From assembly GCF_018873765.1 (NCBI RefSeq), contig NC_057924.1, positions 19,029,542 through 19,093,541 of the forward strand: a DNA stretch of 64,000 nt. Direction: 5' to 3'. The notes below the pieces were generated by a model. It was given only the letters and a program-made list of their open reading frames with translations, was not told the origin of the DNA and made no database searches. Source of the stretch: Telopea speciosissima. Its lineage: Eukaryota; Streptophyta; Magnoliopsida; Proteales; Proteaceae. Position numbers and translations under genes: made by a program. This document shows, piece by piece, positions 23,893 to 34,832 of this stretch (position 1 is the first letter of the stretch; each line of letters opens with the position of its first letter).

Positions 23893-25183
23893 GTGGCGAC
23901 TCCGCTGGGGATAAAGTCAAGCTTTCAACACTAGATGCTCTCGTTTAACGCAAGAATATTCTCCCTTATGCATTGCTTGTATGATAACATGTTTGGCTAA
24001 CCCTTCTGTTCGTATTAACTGCATCATGCATAGTGCTCGAAGTGAAATCAAACGACGAGGGTACTCCCTGTCGTACCTCTACCCCCAGGGAGGTGAGGTA
24101 CGTCATACTAAGTACTCTGAGATCGGATGATAGCCGCTTCCTGTACCACTTTTGTGCACACACGCACTGCATGGGAATACTCTTACCCCCGTAGTTAGTC
24201 GTTGGACCCCATGAGTAGTCATGGGTTCGCGACAAAGCTACAGCCTTTTATATTTACTATACGAGTTTAGAATCACCAGCGAGGGTATTCACTAGTGTGG
24301 TGTGGGATGCTTTAGCCATTCAAAAAAGGCACTAGCATGATTACTCTAAGATTGAGTGACCTACTCTCCAGGTATATTAAAAGAACCAGGTACCCGCAAT
24401 TCGTAACCACGAGCGATAGGTATATCGGTTCTGTCAAGGGTGACCTTTTTCTGTCCTATCAAGCCTACTCCTTACATGCATCATGTAGGAAAATAGACCA
24501 TATATGATTAGGGTGCGACACAAACTAACCCTTGTTAGCTGTAAGAAGACCGAGTTTAAGGTCGTTTGATGATTAATCTAGCCTCAATACGAGACGCCGC
24601 CCAAAGTAAGGAATCCCATAGTCCCGCGATAGTCCCTCGAAGAAAGATGGGAGCTCACTCCCATATGATGGATTCCCACATGTCCCTCGAAAATGGGGCA
24701 CCTCGTATTGATTCAAGATATAATCATCAGGAACCTGAAACTTGGCTTTCTTCTTTGTTTGTTTATTTTTCTTTTTTAAGAAATGTTTGGGCGACGATGG
24801 CATTTGAAGTATGGTCTGAGAGAACTTCTACAATATCAGAAGCTCCAATGACGACTTCGATTACTTGAGCCAAATAAAATACCAAAAATAAAATGATAAA
24901 AATAAAATACCAAAAAAATGATAAAAATAAAATACAACAAATGTTTAAAATAAAAAAAATATTTTACATACTCAAGTAAATTCCTTGTGACCCGAAATAA
25001 TTCTCTCTGACTTATGTAAAGCACAATTCACATCAAAAGACTTCCTGTTACCCGCGTGAGCCCGTTATGACAATAGGCTAACCCAAATTGGTCTGATCCA
25101 ATCCAGGGGTGTTCAGGACTTCCCCTTCTCCACCCAACATCATGAGGCAGAGTTCGATCAGGCTTTTCCCGGATAGAATCACC
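23893..25183 (+). other. 5' untranslated region of level 3 element
   Basis: After the primer site (23894-23910) about 1.27 kb follows without coding signal up to the Gag start at 25184. It includes an AT-rich block with AATAAAATACCAAAAA repeats at 24870-24960. Confidence 0.6.
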
Positions 25184-27385
25184 ATGGATTAGTTAGGCAG
25201 TGATCCACCCGAAGTACGGTTAGGTCGACAAATGGACCAATTACAGGCTGAGGTGGCAGAGATGAAGCAATTTATGGTGCAAATCTTGCAAACAGTACGA
25301 GACATATCCCAAGGAGGCACAATACCTACTTTCAGGGAGCCGGAGCATCCTCAACCTATGACTCGCTGAGTAGTCCCGACAGTACCTAGGGTACCCACCA
25401 GGATTATAATGGAGGAAGAAGATGCCGTGATCAACGTAACTCAGGAGTATCCCGAGACTGAAAGGGAGCGTATGATGAGGGAGAAAGTTGAAAAGCTTGA
25501 AATTGCTGTCAAGGACACGGTTCGCGAGGAGCCTGAAGGTGACTTGGTGTTCTTCCCTGAAGGAAAGATACCCGAAGACTTCAAATGGAAATTGGATAAA
25601 TTTGATGGTTCAGGTGATCCTAAAGCTCAAGTCAAAATCTTAGCTACAATGGCTAAATCTTGGGGCCTCACGAAAAATCAAATGGGACAGACTTTTCTCT
25701 ACTCGCTTGGTGGACTTGCTTTACGATGGTTAACACAGTTAGATCAGGCACGGACTCAGACTTGGTCAACAATGGTGAAAGCCTTTACAAAGCAGTACTC
25801 ATACAACACTGAAGTGGATGTCACACGGAGAGAGTTGGAGACACTAAGGTAAGGCCCTACTGAAGGGTTCTACAATTTCATTATGAGGTTTAGAGAGAAG
25901 GCCATAAAGATGTGGAATCGTCTGACAGAAGCAGAACAGGTGGAGATGATCCTGGAGAATCTGTATGAAGAATATCACAATTGCCTTTACTACCAACACC
26001 TCAAGACTTTTGAAGAGCTAATGGCCGTAGGGAAGCGTATTGAAGACAAATTGTTCAGAAAGGCATATGGCCAGTATAGCCAAACAATGCAATATCAGAG
26101 CCAAAATTCGGAGGCGAATATGGCAAATTTAAGACAACGTGAGTTCTCCGATTTGGGTGTGGCTAGGTCTCTTGCATATGCTGAATTGAAAAAGCTGGGA
26201 CTTCTGGGCACGGTTCCTTCGCTATTGGTCAGGGATCCTCCACCATTTTGGTATGACCCAGATCAATACTGTGACTATCACACCCAAGAGTAGCACCCCA
26301 CTGATGAATGCATTGCACTCGGGCATGCTATCCAAGACCTGCTGGAAGCAGGAAAATTCAAGCCAGGGGCAAAACAACAGTCTGTTAATCAGACAATCAA
26401 TGCCCTCGAAGAAGATTTAGAAGTGTTTGATCCCACCTCCTTGATCCAAGCTTTGCTGGTTCCTTTAGAAGAGGTAGTGGCAGGTCAAAAGTCTCCATCA
26501 ATGATGTTCGCCCAGGATGTTCATGAATCCTCTCTTCCTTCAACAACTAATATGACCAAGCTGAATGGGTTTGAAGGCCATGAAGAGATCAAAGAAAAAG
26601 AGGTTTTGGCAGGATTGCAATATCGGATTGACCTTTTACCTTTCCATCTTCAAGAACAGATCATGCATCAGGTCTTATAATCAAAGAGTGAAGATTGCCA
26701 GGATTTGTTTCATGAAATTACTCTCCTCAACCGTGGGAATGACGACCTCCGAGGACTTCCTATCCATCAAGATTATCCTTTCTTCAATATCTTTGGGATA
26801 AGAGACCTCTACCAGTTGTCTACTGAAGCCCTTTGTTTCCTTTTGTACCTTTGCGAAAGGTACGCGGTAGCATTCAGCTTTCGTGTTCCAGAATTGTTGA
26901 CCTATATGAGCCAAGTCGAATTGCATCCAGAATTTGTTCCTCCTTGGTCAAACACAATGAAATTTCTTCTTCGATTTCAGACACAGACTCAATGGCTAGA
27001 GCAATTATTCAGTTGTGCAAAATGGAATGTCCTCTATACCCTCCATAACCCTTATTGGATACAGGAGTTGCGAGAAGAACCAAATGCGAATCTGATCATG
27101 CGTCAACCTCACTGCACCTTTCATTTTGGTACAACATTCAATTTGGTGGATTTCTTTAAAAGAGGATACAGAAAGGATGATTGGGAGAAGATAAGGAATC
27201 ATTTGTGTGAGATTAACGGAGTCCCTAAGGAGCAGATTCCTCCAGGATTATGGGAAAATCCTTTTGATGCTACCACCAATTTTAAAAGAGAATACTTCTT
27301 TTACATTGCCAGCCTGCAAAGTGGTAGAATCGTCGAAGAAAGTTTTCCGTATTCCTCCGAAGGAACAGGGACAGACACTGATTGA
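25184..27385 (+). pseudogene. Gag-like polyprotein of level 3 element with an unrecognised C-terminal region
   Basis: One reading frame of 734 codons runs from ATG 25184 to TGA 27383-27385, broken only by in-frame stops at 25190 (TAG), 25367 (TGA), 25850 (TAA), 26291 (TAG) and 26678 (TAA); no frameshift is seen. The first about 60 codons include a coiled-coil-like MDQLQAEVAEMKQFMVQIL. Residues about 125-300 match a retrotransposon Gag: PEDFKWKLDKFDGSGDPKA, then GGLALRWLTQLD and FTKQYSYNTEVDVTRRELE. A YCDYHTQE…HPTDEC pattern at 26265-26310 corresponds to the Cys/His motif of Tat Gags. After codon 498 about 235 residues follow (26681-27382) that I do not recognise. No protease DTG or YVDD motif exists anywhere downstream in the element. 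Confidence 0.85.
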
Positions 27386-30050
27386 GGACATCACTATCGC
27401 CCGAAGGCGTTAAACTACGATCATTAACTTGATGAGTATCAGTTTTGCTGGCCGACTTAAAATGGATCCAACACTCAGCTCTAGTTAGAAGGGCATTTTT
27501 CATGGTACAAACTACATAGTCCCGTGACAAAGCAGTAACAGTACTTCACTCTTGTGTAGACATGATCGCACTGAAGACATCATCGGGTCTGCATCCCTTA
27601 GTTCTTTAGGGCTTTTCATTCAGTCAAATTTACTTCTGTAAACTCATCCACCGTGTATTTTCCATTAGCCATCAATGAATATGTTCTCTTGTCCATCTAC
27701 TCGTTCTCTTTCTTTTCTCTTTCATCCAAATAATAGTTTATGATGATCTCATGACTGCTAGTTAAAAAAAAAATAAAAATTACTACCCTTCTTTCCAATG
27801 TCAAAGTCTTGATGGTCAAAGATCTGAAGCTTTCCATACATCTGATCCCTTCCAACAAGTCGGAAGCCTGGATGAAGATTTCATCTCATAAAGCCTGTTA
27901 AGGGAGGCCCCCTTTGGCCGCTAGTCATCTTAAATAAACCCTGAGACAATAAAATCCGCTAGCCCCCAATTGTGCCTTAGCCGTTCCCTTTAAAAAAAAT
28001 AATAATAATAAAAAATAAAAAAAAAACTCACTTTGGCCCACCCACACCTCAGTATCCATATGTCCTCTTGCTCATCAAAATGTCTCATTAGCTTCTAGGG
28101 TCTAACCGGAAGAGGTCTCTCGGTGAAGTAAGATGTCATAAGGGCAATACGTTTCCGAAGGATGCAAAAAAAAAAAAAAAAAAAAGAAAAGAAAAGAGAG
28201 TAGCTCCGTCTCCACAATCAAAATTGGGCCAATCTCAAAAAGAAAAAAAATGAGAGTTCAAAATAAAAGAGCAAAAAAAAATAAAAAAAATGAGAGTTCA
28301 AAAAAAAGAAAGAGAAAAAGGTTCAAAAAAAAAAAAAGAAAGAAAGGAGAGATCAAAAAAAAAAAAAGAAAAAAAAAAAGAGAAGAGAGGATGCATTGGC
28401 TCGAGGCATTGCAAATAATTGGGAGCACTTAGACCATGGGGCAAAAATAGCCACTTTTCCTTCGGAGACAATATTGTCAAAATTATCAGGGTTAAAATTA
28501 CCAAAGTCTTCAATTGAGACACGAGAAGGATTGCCAAGCTTCTTGATTACATTATTAAAAAAGAAGAAATTCCCCCAACAAGTTCAGTTACCAGAATCTT
28601 GGTAAAGTTTTGGGGGCAGAAGTGTCGAGTCATGGTTAGACCCTAGGGGCACATTTGAGCCTTTACCATCCTTTGGAACCCAATCCTAAGCCCCATTATA
28701 ACCTAGTAAAACCCTCCCGAGCCAAAATGGTGATGAGACTCTCGTCCACAGCTTCGAGCTCACCCGGCTATGATGGAACTTAATCATCAAAGCTTTGACA
28801 TTAAGGCATCTTTGTCCTAAACTAAGTTCGACTTGATCCCTAATTGGGGTACGTAGGCAACTTGATGAAGTGATAATCAAGTTCAGTCCTCCCACATGTA
28901 CAGTTTTCCATTCATCCATGTACAACTTTTCATTTTTGCTCACTTGCATCATATCTATCATATTTCTACTTTTTCCCCTTTCCCACTAGTATCCCTCTCT
29001 CTTTGATGCGTTCCAATGATGTGAAGAAAAAGAAGCACGTCTACCAAGATCATGAAGATTTTTGAAGAGATGATTAAGGGATTAAATGTCAGCAGCATTG
29101 TACTTACCCTCTCAACCAGTAAGACGACCAAAAGAATTAACTTGTCACAGAGGCAATCTCTATCCAAGATAAGAAGGACAAAGGAGCTTAAGGAAAAATG
29201 ATTTGTTTCCTTGGGGCAATCCACCAGGCAATAGTATGTGAAATTAAAGGGGTATGTTGTCCATGAGGATCGACTCCCAATCATGAAGAATCTCAGCCTA
29301 AAAGACAAAATGATCATACAAGCAGAGAAGGATGATACTGTCTGGGATAAACTGTCATGACTCCCCATGAAGGGAGGGAAGAATGACCTATCCACCCATC
29401 TTGTTCATACACATTCTCTCAATTTACCCCTTTGACTCGCTTTATCCAAAATTCACCCCACGTCCGTTCGATGTTGGACAAGCGATGTTTGACAAGTCTA
29501 CGTGTGTAACGGGATGAGAATAATATGTCTATGTGGAATTGTGCATTACTAGGTCAGAATGTGAATAACCACAAGTTTTCAAAATAAATTTCTCTCACAA
29601 ATAAAATTGTTTCTTAAAATAAAAAAATAAAAAATAAAAAAGGGTTTGAGTGAATCTCAGATTTCTCTGCCAAAGTTTTTTTTTTGGTAACGTATAATTG
29701 TGCACTAAGCTTTTGTGAAGGACAAGTGTTGTGCAACACAAAAAGGAGAATATCTGGTAAGTGTCTATGGTTGTATGTGATTACTTTTCACTTGCTTGTA
29801 TTTGTGTCATAAACATTTGCATAGAATTGATTACTTGCATAGGGTTATGTTTTCCTTTTTGCATGACATAATTTGCATTAGGACTGTGATTCCCTTTGCA
29901 TACTAAAAATAATAAATATATATATAAAACTATGAAAAATTGCTTGCATAAGATTGTTTTTTTTTTTGTTGCATTTTGGATCATAATGCAACTACCTGAG
30001 TTTTAATGGTAGACTTCCTTTCCATTGTCATCATGGATACTGCACATGCA
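27386..30050. other. Non-coding interior of level 3 element
   Basis: No polymerase domains are readable on either strand. An A-rich block (28160-28395, AAAAAAGAAAGAG type) contains open frames of Lys/Arg only, which are low-complexity artefacts. The rest is undistinguished sequence that occupies the place where pol would be expected. Confidence 0.6.
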
Positions 30051-30059
30051 TAGGATTGC

Positions 30060-31460
30060 ATTTTCCTGACCAATGCCTTAATCATATACCATCTGAATTC
30101 TTATTTCCGTTGCACTCGCGTGCAACCTACTCAACCAATCATGACAGAATTCGTATGCAGTCTAGGCTCCGATCATTTAGTTCCATCGGACCCTCGTACT
30201 TCCTGCACTCACGTGCAGTTGGACTATCTGATCACTGTTGAATTCATGTACAACTCGATCTCCAATGATTTGGCCCCATGTACAGTTTGACCAAGTCCTT
30301 AACCACTTCTGCACTCATGTGCATTGATTTTTTGGATCACTGTTAGTTTGATCTTTCGGTTATACCAGATTCACGTATGGTTCCGCACTTTCGTGCAATT
30401 TGATCCTTTTGATCCCTGCTATTCTGGTCCCAGCTGTACTCACGTGCAAATTGATTGAACCTTTGACCCTATTGAACCCTGCTATGCTTGTGTATAGCTT
30501 GATCATTCATTGATTTTTTCGATCCCACTATACTCACGTATAGTTTGATCACTCTGTGACCTTTCTGATCCTTGCTATATTCGTGTATATTTTGATCATC
30601 TCATTAACCTTTCGATCTCTGCTGTACTCGTGTACGGATTGATCCATCATTTGATCCTTCTCGTACTCGCGTACAAGTTAATTGTTGAACTTTCTGACCT
30701 TCACTCTACTTGCATGTATAGTTCAATCATACCATGAATCTTCAGTCTCTATTGTACTCGTGTGCAAATTGACCCATCATTTGATCCTCATTGTACTCAT
30801 GTACAAGATTGATCTTTGTACTCAGGTACAAATTAATCATTGAACTTTCTGATCCTCCCTATACTCGCGTGTAGTTCAATCAATCTATAAATCTTTCGGT
30901 CTCCATTGTACTCGAGTACAGATTGACCCAGCATCCTGATCCTCTTTGTACTCGTGTACAAGATTGATCCATTATCTGATTTTCCTTGTACTCGTGTATA
31001 AGTTAATCATTAACATTTTTTATCTTCACTATACTTGTGTGTAGTTCGATCATCCAGTGAATCTTTGGTCTCCATTGTACTCATGTACAGATTGACCCAT
31101 CATCCTGATCCTCTTTATACTCGTGTACAAGATTGATCCATTATCTGATTTTCCTTGTACTCGTGTATAAGTTAATCATTAACATTTTTTTATCTTCACT
31201 ATACTCGTGTGTAGATCGATCATCCCGTGAATCTTCAGTCTCCATTGTACTCATGTACAGATTGATTCATCATTTGATCCTTATTGTACTCGTGTACAAG
31301 ATTGATCCATTATCTAATCTTCCTTGTACTCATATACAAATTAATCATTGAACTTTCTGATCCTCTCTATACTCACGTGTAGTTCGATCATCCCATGAAT
31401 CTTTTGGGCTCCATTGTACTCATGTACAAATCGATCCTTTTTAGTCTAAACCGATGGGTA
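30060..31460. repeat. Tandem array A: about 42-bp monomers in a 169-bp higher-order unit
   Basis: Each monomer carries a GTAC-TCGT-GTAC type core (TTGTACTCGTGTACAAGATT and variants with ATAC or GTAG) followed by TTGATC-like words. The cleanest higher-order repeat starts at about 30941 and recurs at 31110, a period of 169 bp made of four monomers. Order decays toward 30060. Confidence 0.85.
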
Positions 31461-31979
31461 ATTTATCATCCAAATCATTATTTTATCCGGCCACTACCGG
31501 ACTCATGTATGGTCTGATCGTCGTGATCTCTTGACCACTTCTGCACTTGCGCATAATTTTGTCATCCAACCATTGTTAAAACTCGTGAATGGCTCATTCC
31601 CCAGTAAGCAATTCAGATGAGACCCGTCCCTCACTGAAACCATATCTTTTCCTCGGAATGACTGGAGTATGTTGTTCCACAGGTCAGTCAGATCGGCTAT
31701 ACGTACGTCATACCATTGTCTTAGATTGACTGAAGAGTGGCTTTCCATGTGCCATCATCGACAGAATGATGTCTCTATCATGCGAGCACCTTCTCTGCAC
31801 CACAATACTTCTTCGGCATCAGGAGGGTCTTACCCTGTTTAAAAAAAAAAAAACCTAAAAGAAAAATATTTTCAAGAAAGGCCCTGAAAAGGGGAAAAAC
31901 CCTAAATGTTGAGGAAAAGTCCTCATACATAAACTCCAATCATCTAACATGAATCATACTAACTCTTGTTCAAGATGTT

Positions 31980-32800
31980 AGTGCCAAGATCAGTCGAGTC
32001 CTCTTGCTCCCAACCGAGATCAGTCGAGTCCTCTTGCTCCCAACCAAGATCAATCGAGTCCTCTTGCTCTCAAAAGATCAATCGAGTCCTCTTGCTCCCA
32101 ATCAAGATCAATCGAGTCCTCTTGCTCCCAACCAAGATCAATCGAGTCCTCTTGCTCTCAATCAAGATCAGTCGAGTCCTCTTACTCTCAATCAAGACCA
32201 ATCTAGTCCTCTTGCTCTCAATCAAGATCAATCGAGTCCTCTTGCTCCCAACTAAGATCAGTCGAGTCCTATTGCTCCTAACCAAGATCAATCGAGTCCT
32301 CTTACTCCCAATCAAGATCAATCGAGTCCTCTTGCTCCTAACCAAGATCAATTGAGTCCTCTTGCTCTCAATCAAGATCAGTCGAGTCCTCTTGCTCTCA
32401 ATCAAGATCAATCTAGTCCTCTTGCTCTCAATCAAGATCAATCGAGTCCTCTTGCTCCCAACTAAGATCAGTTGAGTCCTCTTGCTCCTAACCAAGATCA
32501 ATCGAGTCCTCTTGCTCCAAACCAAGCTCAATCGAGTCCTCTTGCTCTCAACCAAGATCAGTCGAGTCCTCTTGCTCCCAACCAAGATTATTCGAGTCCT
32601 CTCACTCTCAATCAAGATCAATCGAGTCCTCTTGCTCCTAACCAAGCTCAATCAAGTCCTCTTGCTCCCAACCAAGATCAGTCGAGTCCTCTTCCTCGCA
32701 AAGATAAATTAAGATCAATCAATTCGTCTTGCTCTCAAGACCGATTGAGTCCTCTTGCTCATAATCCAGATCAGTCGAGTCCTCTGACTCTCAGATAAGA
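31980..32800. repeat. Tandem array B: 30-bp minisatellite, about 27 copies
   Basis: A 30-bp unit containing ATCAATCGAGTCCTCTTGCT is repeated about 24 times with high regularity, then about 3 times in degraded form. As the unit is a multiple of three and most frames lack stops, decapeptide-repeat frames appear on both strands (DQSSPLAPNQ on +, SKRTRLILVG on -). I regard these as artefacts. Confidence 0.92.
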
Positions 32801-32804
32801 TTTT

Positions 32805-33015
32805 TTTGCTCACCCTCAAAACTTGATTCTCGGTCGAGCGGTGCCGTATCACCCTCAAAACTTGATTCTCGATCGAGCTGCCGTATCACCCTCAAAACTT
32901 GATTTTGTCTAGTGGTGCCTTATCACCCTCAAAACTTAATTTTCGATCGAGTGGTGCCTTATCACCCTCAAAATTTGATTTTTGGTCAAGCTGTGCCATA
33001 TCACCCTTATACATT
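32805..33015. repeat. Tandem array C: about 40-bp unit, five copies
   Basis: Copies share TATCACCCTCAAAACTTGAT followed by TCGATCGAG(T/C)(G/T)GTGCC. They adjoin array B with almost no gap. Confidence 0.8.
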
Positions 33016-33234
33016 CTTTATCACTTAAGTGGAGTCATTTCCTCATTAGCTTCTAGTTCGTCTAAATCATTTTCTAGATTTAGCGAATGATTCCAACCCG
33101 TTTGAATCTTTTTCAAGATTTAACGGATGATTCTTCAAAATTTAGTAAAAGATTCCTGACCATCTGAGTCTTTGATTTCTGACCATTCGGGTCGACTGTT
33201 ACTCTCAGGTAAAAGACCGAAAGGTCACTTGCCA

Positions 33235-33375
33235 GAAGAGTACCGAATGAAGATCGTTACTCTTAGACGTGTGACCGGATGGGTCACCCAATAATAGAGT
33301 GCGGAATGACAGAATGAAGACCGTTACTCTTAGACGTGTGACCGGATGGGTCACCCGATAAAAGAGTGTGGAATG
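33235..33375. repeat. Tandem array D: about 72-bp unit, two copies
   Basis: Two near-identical copies contain CGTTACTCTTAGACGTGTGA followed by CCGGATGGGTCACCC and AAGAGTG.GGAATGA. Confidence 0.8.
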
Positions 33376-33424
33376 AAATTACTTTGAGCTGCTGAATGAT
33401 CGGTATTATCATGAAGATTTGGTT

Positions 33425-33710
33425 ATTCCTGGTTTTTTTATCAAAAGATTTCATCGCGGTTAATCGCCTGTTTGGCAACTCTGGTTGAGTGGTACCATAT
33501 TACCCTCAAATTTGGTTTTTCTCGAGTTTCTCTTTTGAGGTTTATCGAAGGATTTCATCATGATTAGCCGCCTGTTTGGCAACTCTAGTTGAGTGGTACC
33601 ATATTACCCTCACATAATAAATATTTGGTTGTTCCTGAATTTTTCTTTTGAGGTTTATCGAAGGATTTCATCGTGATTAACCACATGTTTTGGCAACTCT
33701 ACCGCCTTTG
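33425..33710. repeat. Tandem array E: about 107-bp unit, nearly three copies
   Basis: The units share GATTTCATC.(C/T)G(A/G)TTA and TTTGGCAACTCT.GTTGAGTG. The last copy is cut off about 90 bp before the polypurine tract of the element. Confidence 0.75.
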
Positions 33711-33811
33711 AGCAAAGCTTCAGCAGTACATGCTCTTGGTGACAAAATTAGTTGGTCTTTTATCTTTACCCTTCTGCTGTTGGCACAGGCCTCGGCCAAA
33801 GAGGGGCAAAC

Positions 33812-34827
33812 TGTAGACACTGAATTTTATCACCCCCCGACGATGATGACAACAGGACACGAACAGACATCGATAACTCTCTCAAGAAGGACTCTTGTCC
33901 CTACATCTGAACCAAATCACCCTAACATCCCTAAAATGACTTATCAGACCCTTTTACTAAACGCTAAAGGAGGTACTGCTCACCCTCCCCCACCATGGCG
34001 GTCCCTCATGAGTATGTGAGTGAGTGGAGTTCTTCGACGTGGGTAGATCCTTCGATTACCCATCCAAGAATAGAGTAATTCTGCGCTTGGGTATTGTTAT
34101 CCCGTCAATATACGGATAACGAAAAACCCCCTTCACAGCCATTATTCTGTCTGTATACAGATAACAAGAATCCCTTATATAACCGTTACTCTACCCGAAA
34201 TTTGAGTAGCGAAACCCATCTCATATAGTCCTTACTCTGTCCGACAAGAGAGAGACAAGCCGATCGTCCTTCTCCACCTGAGCCATGGGACATCACATAT
34301 TTTTCCCTCGGTGCGCTTTCATTTATTTCTTGCATTTCTAGACAGGTATCTGTCTCTTTCTCTCTCATTATTTTTGGCATAATGTAGACAATTAAAGTAA
34401 CTCGTTTTAGTGTACATAGTAAATGATTTTTCTTTCTTTGTCATGATTAGTGCATCATAACTTAGCCTTACATGTTAGTATATGATATATTATTAAGGGA
34501 GAATATTCAAAAACTAGCATCTAGTAGAAAGATCGATTTATCCAGGCGAGGTGGGTGCCTAACACCTTCCCACCCTCTTAACCTGACTACTTACCCTAAA
34601 TCTCTGACCAGACCATATGGAATCATGTAGCCCTTTCCGCTAACCCCGGATAGGGCTACACCCATTGGGTCCTAGACCCTAACCCTTGGTGGTGACTCCA
34701 TTTTTTTATAAAGCATGATCCCAATCCCCATGATGATATATCGAAAGGATACACCATTATTCATCGAAGCCAATCCTTGTCGCCAAGAGGCTGAGGAACC
34801 CTCATCCCGAGGACCACGGTACTTACA
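33812..34827 (+). repeat. 3' LTR of level 3 element, internally deleted
   Basis: A 1016-bp LTR collinear with 22494-23892 but lacking about 383 bp (equivalent to 22687-23069), including the TATA box. A TCCC tetranucleotide occurs at both deletion edges of the intact copy. A hand comparison of about 500 bp gives roughly 7-9% substitutions against the 5' LTR. Confidence 0.92.
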
Positions 34828-34832
34828 CTAGT

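Larger units (their letters stand above)
22494..34827 (+). mobile_element. Level 3: Tat-type LTR element without pol (LARD-like)
   Basis: The 5' LTR is 22494-23892 (1399 bp) and the 3' LTR 33812-34827 (1016 bp). Both begin TGTAGACACTGAATTTT and end GGTACTTACA. The 5-bp duplication CTAGT is exact (22489-22493 and 34828-34832). The primer site TGGCGACTCCGCTGGGG starts at 23894 and the polypurine tract AAAGAGGGGCAAA is at 33798-33810. The interior (9.9 kb) has a Gag-like frame (25184-27385), no recognisable protease, reverse transcriptase or integrase, and a long tandem-repeat-rich 3' part. I infer a large non-autonomous derivative of the Tat/Ogre branch of Ty3 elements, based on primer site, Gag layout and 3' repeats. 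Confidence 0.92.

Noticed and set aside
28250-28432. Lys/Arg-rich frame and its Phe-rich antisense
   Set aside because: Generated by an A-rich low-complexity block and without any domain.
30060-31460. Regularly spaced short palindromic repeats resembling a CRISPR array
   Set aside because: The spacers are themselves repetitive and the setting is a plant retrotransposon. No cas genes or bacterial context.
32070-32651. 193-codon minus-strand frame with SKRTRLILVG repeats and matching plus-strand DQSSPLAPNQ frames
   Set aside because: A product of the 30-bp tandem array in the 3' part of an LTR element. It is open on both strands because the unit is a multiple of three.
33690-34019. 109-codon frame with a signal-peptide-like start before the 3' LTR
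   Set aside because: It runs across the polypurine tract into the LTR of the level 3 element and has no homology signal.
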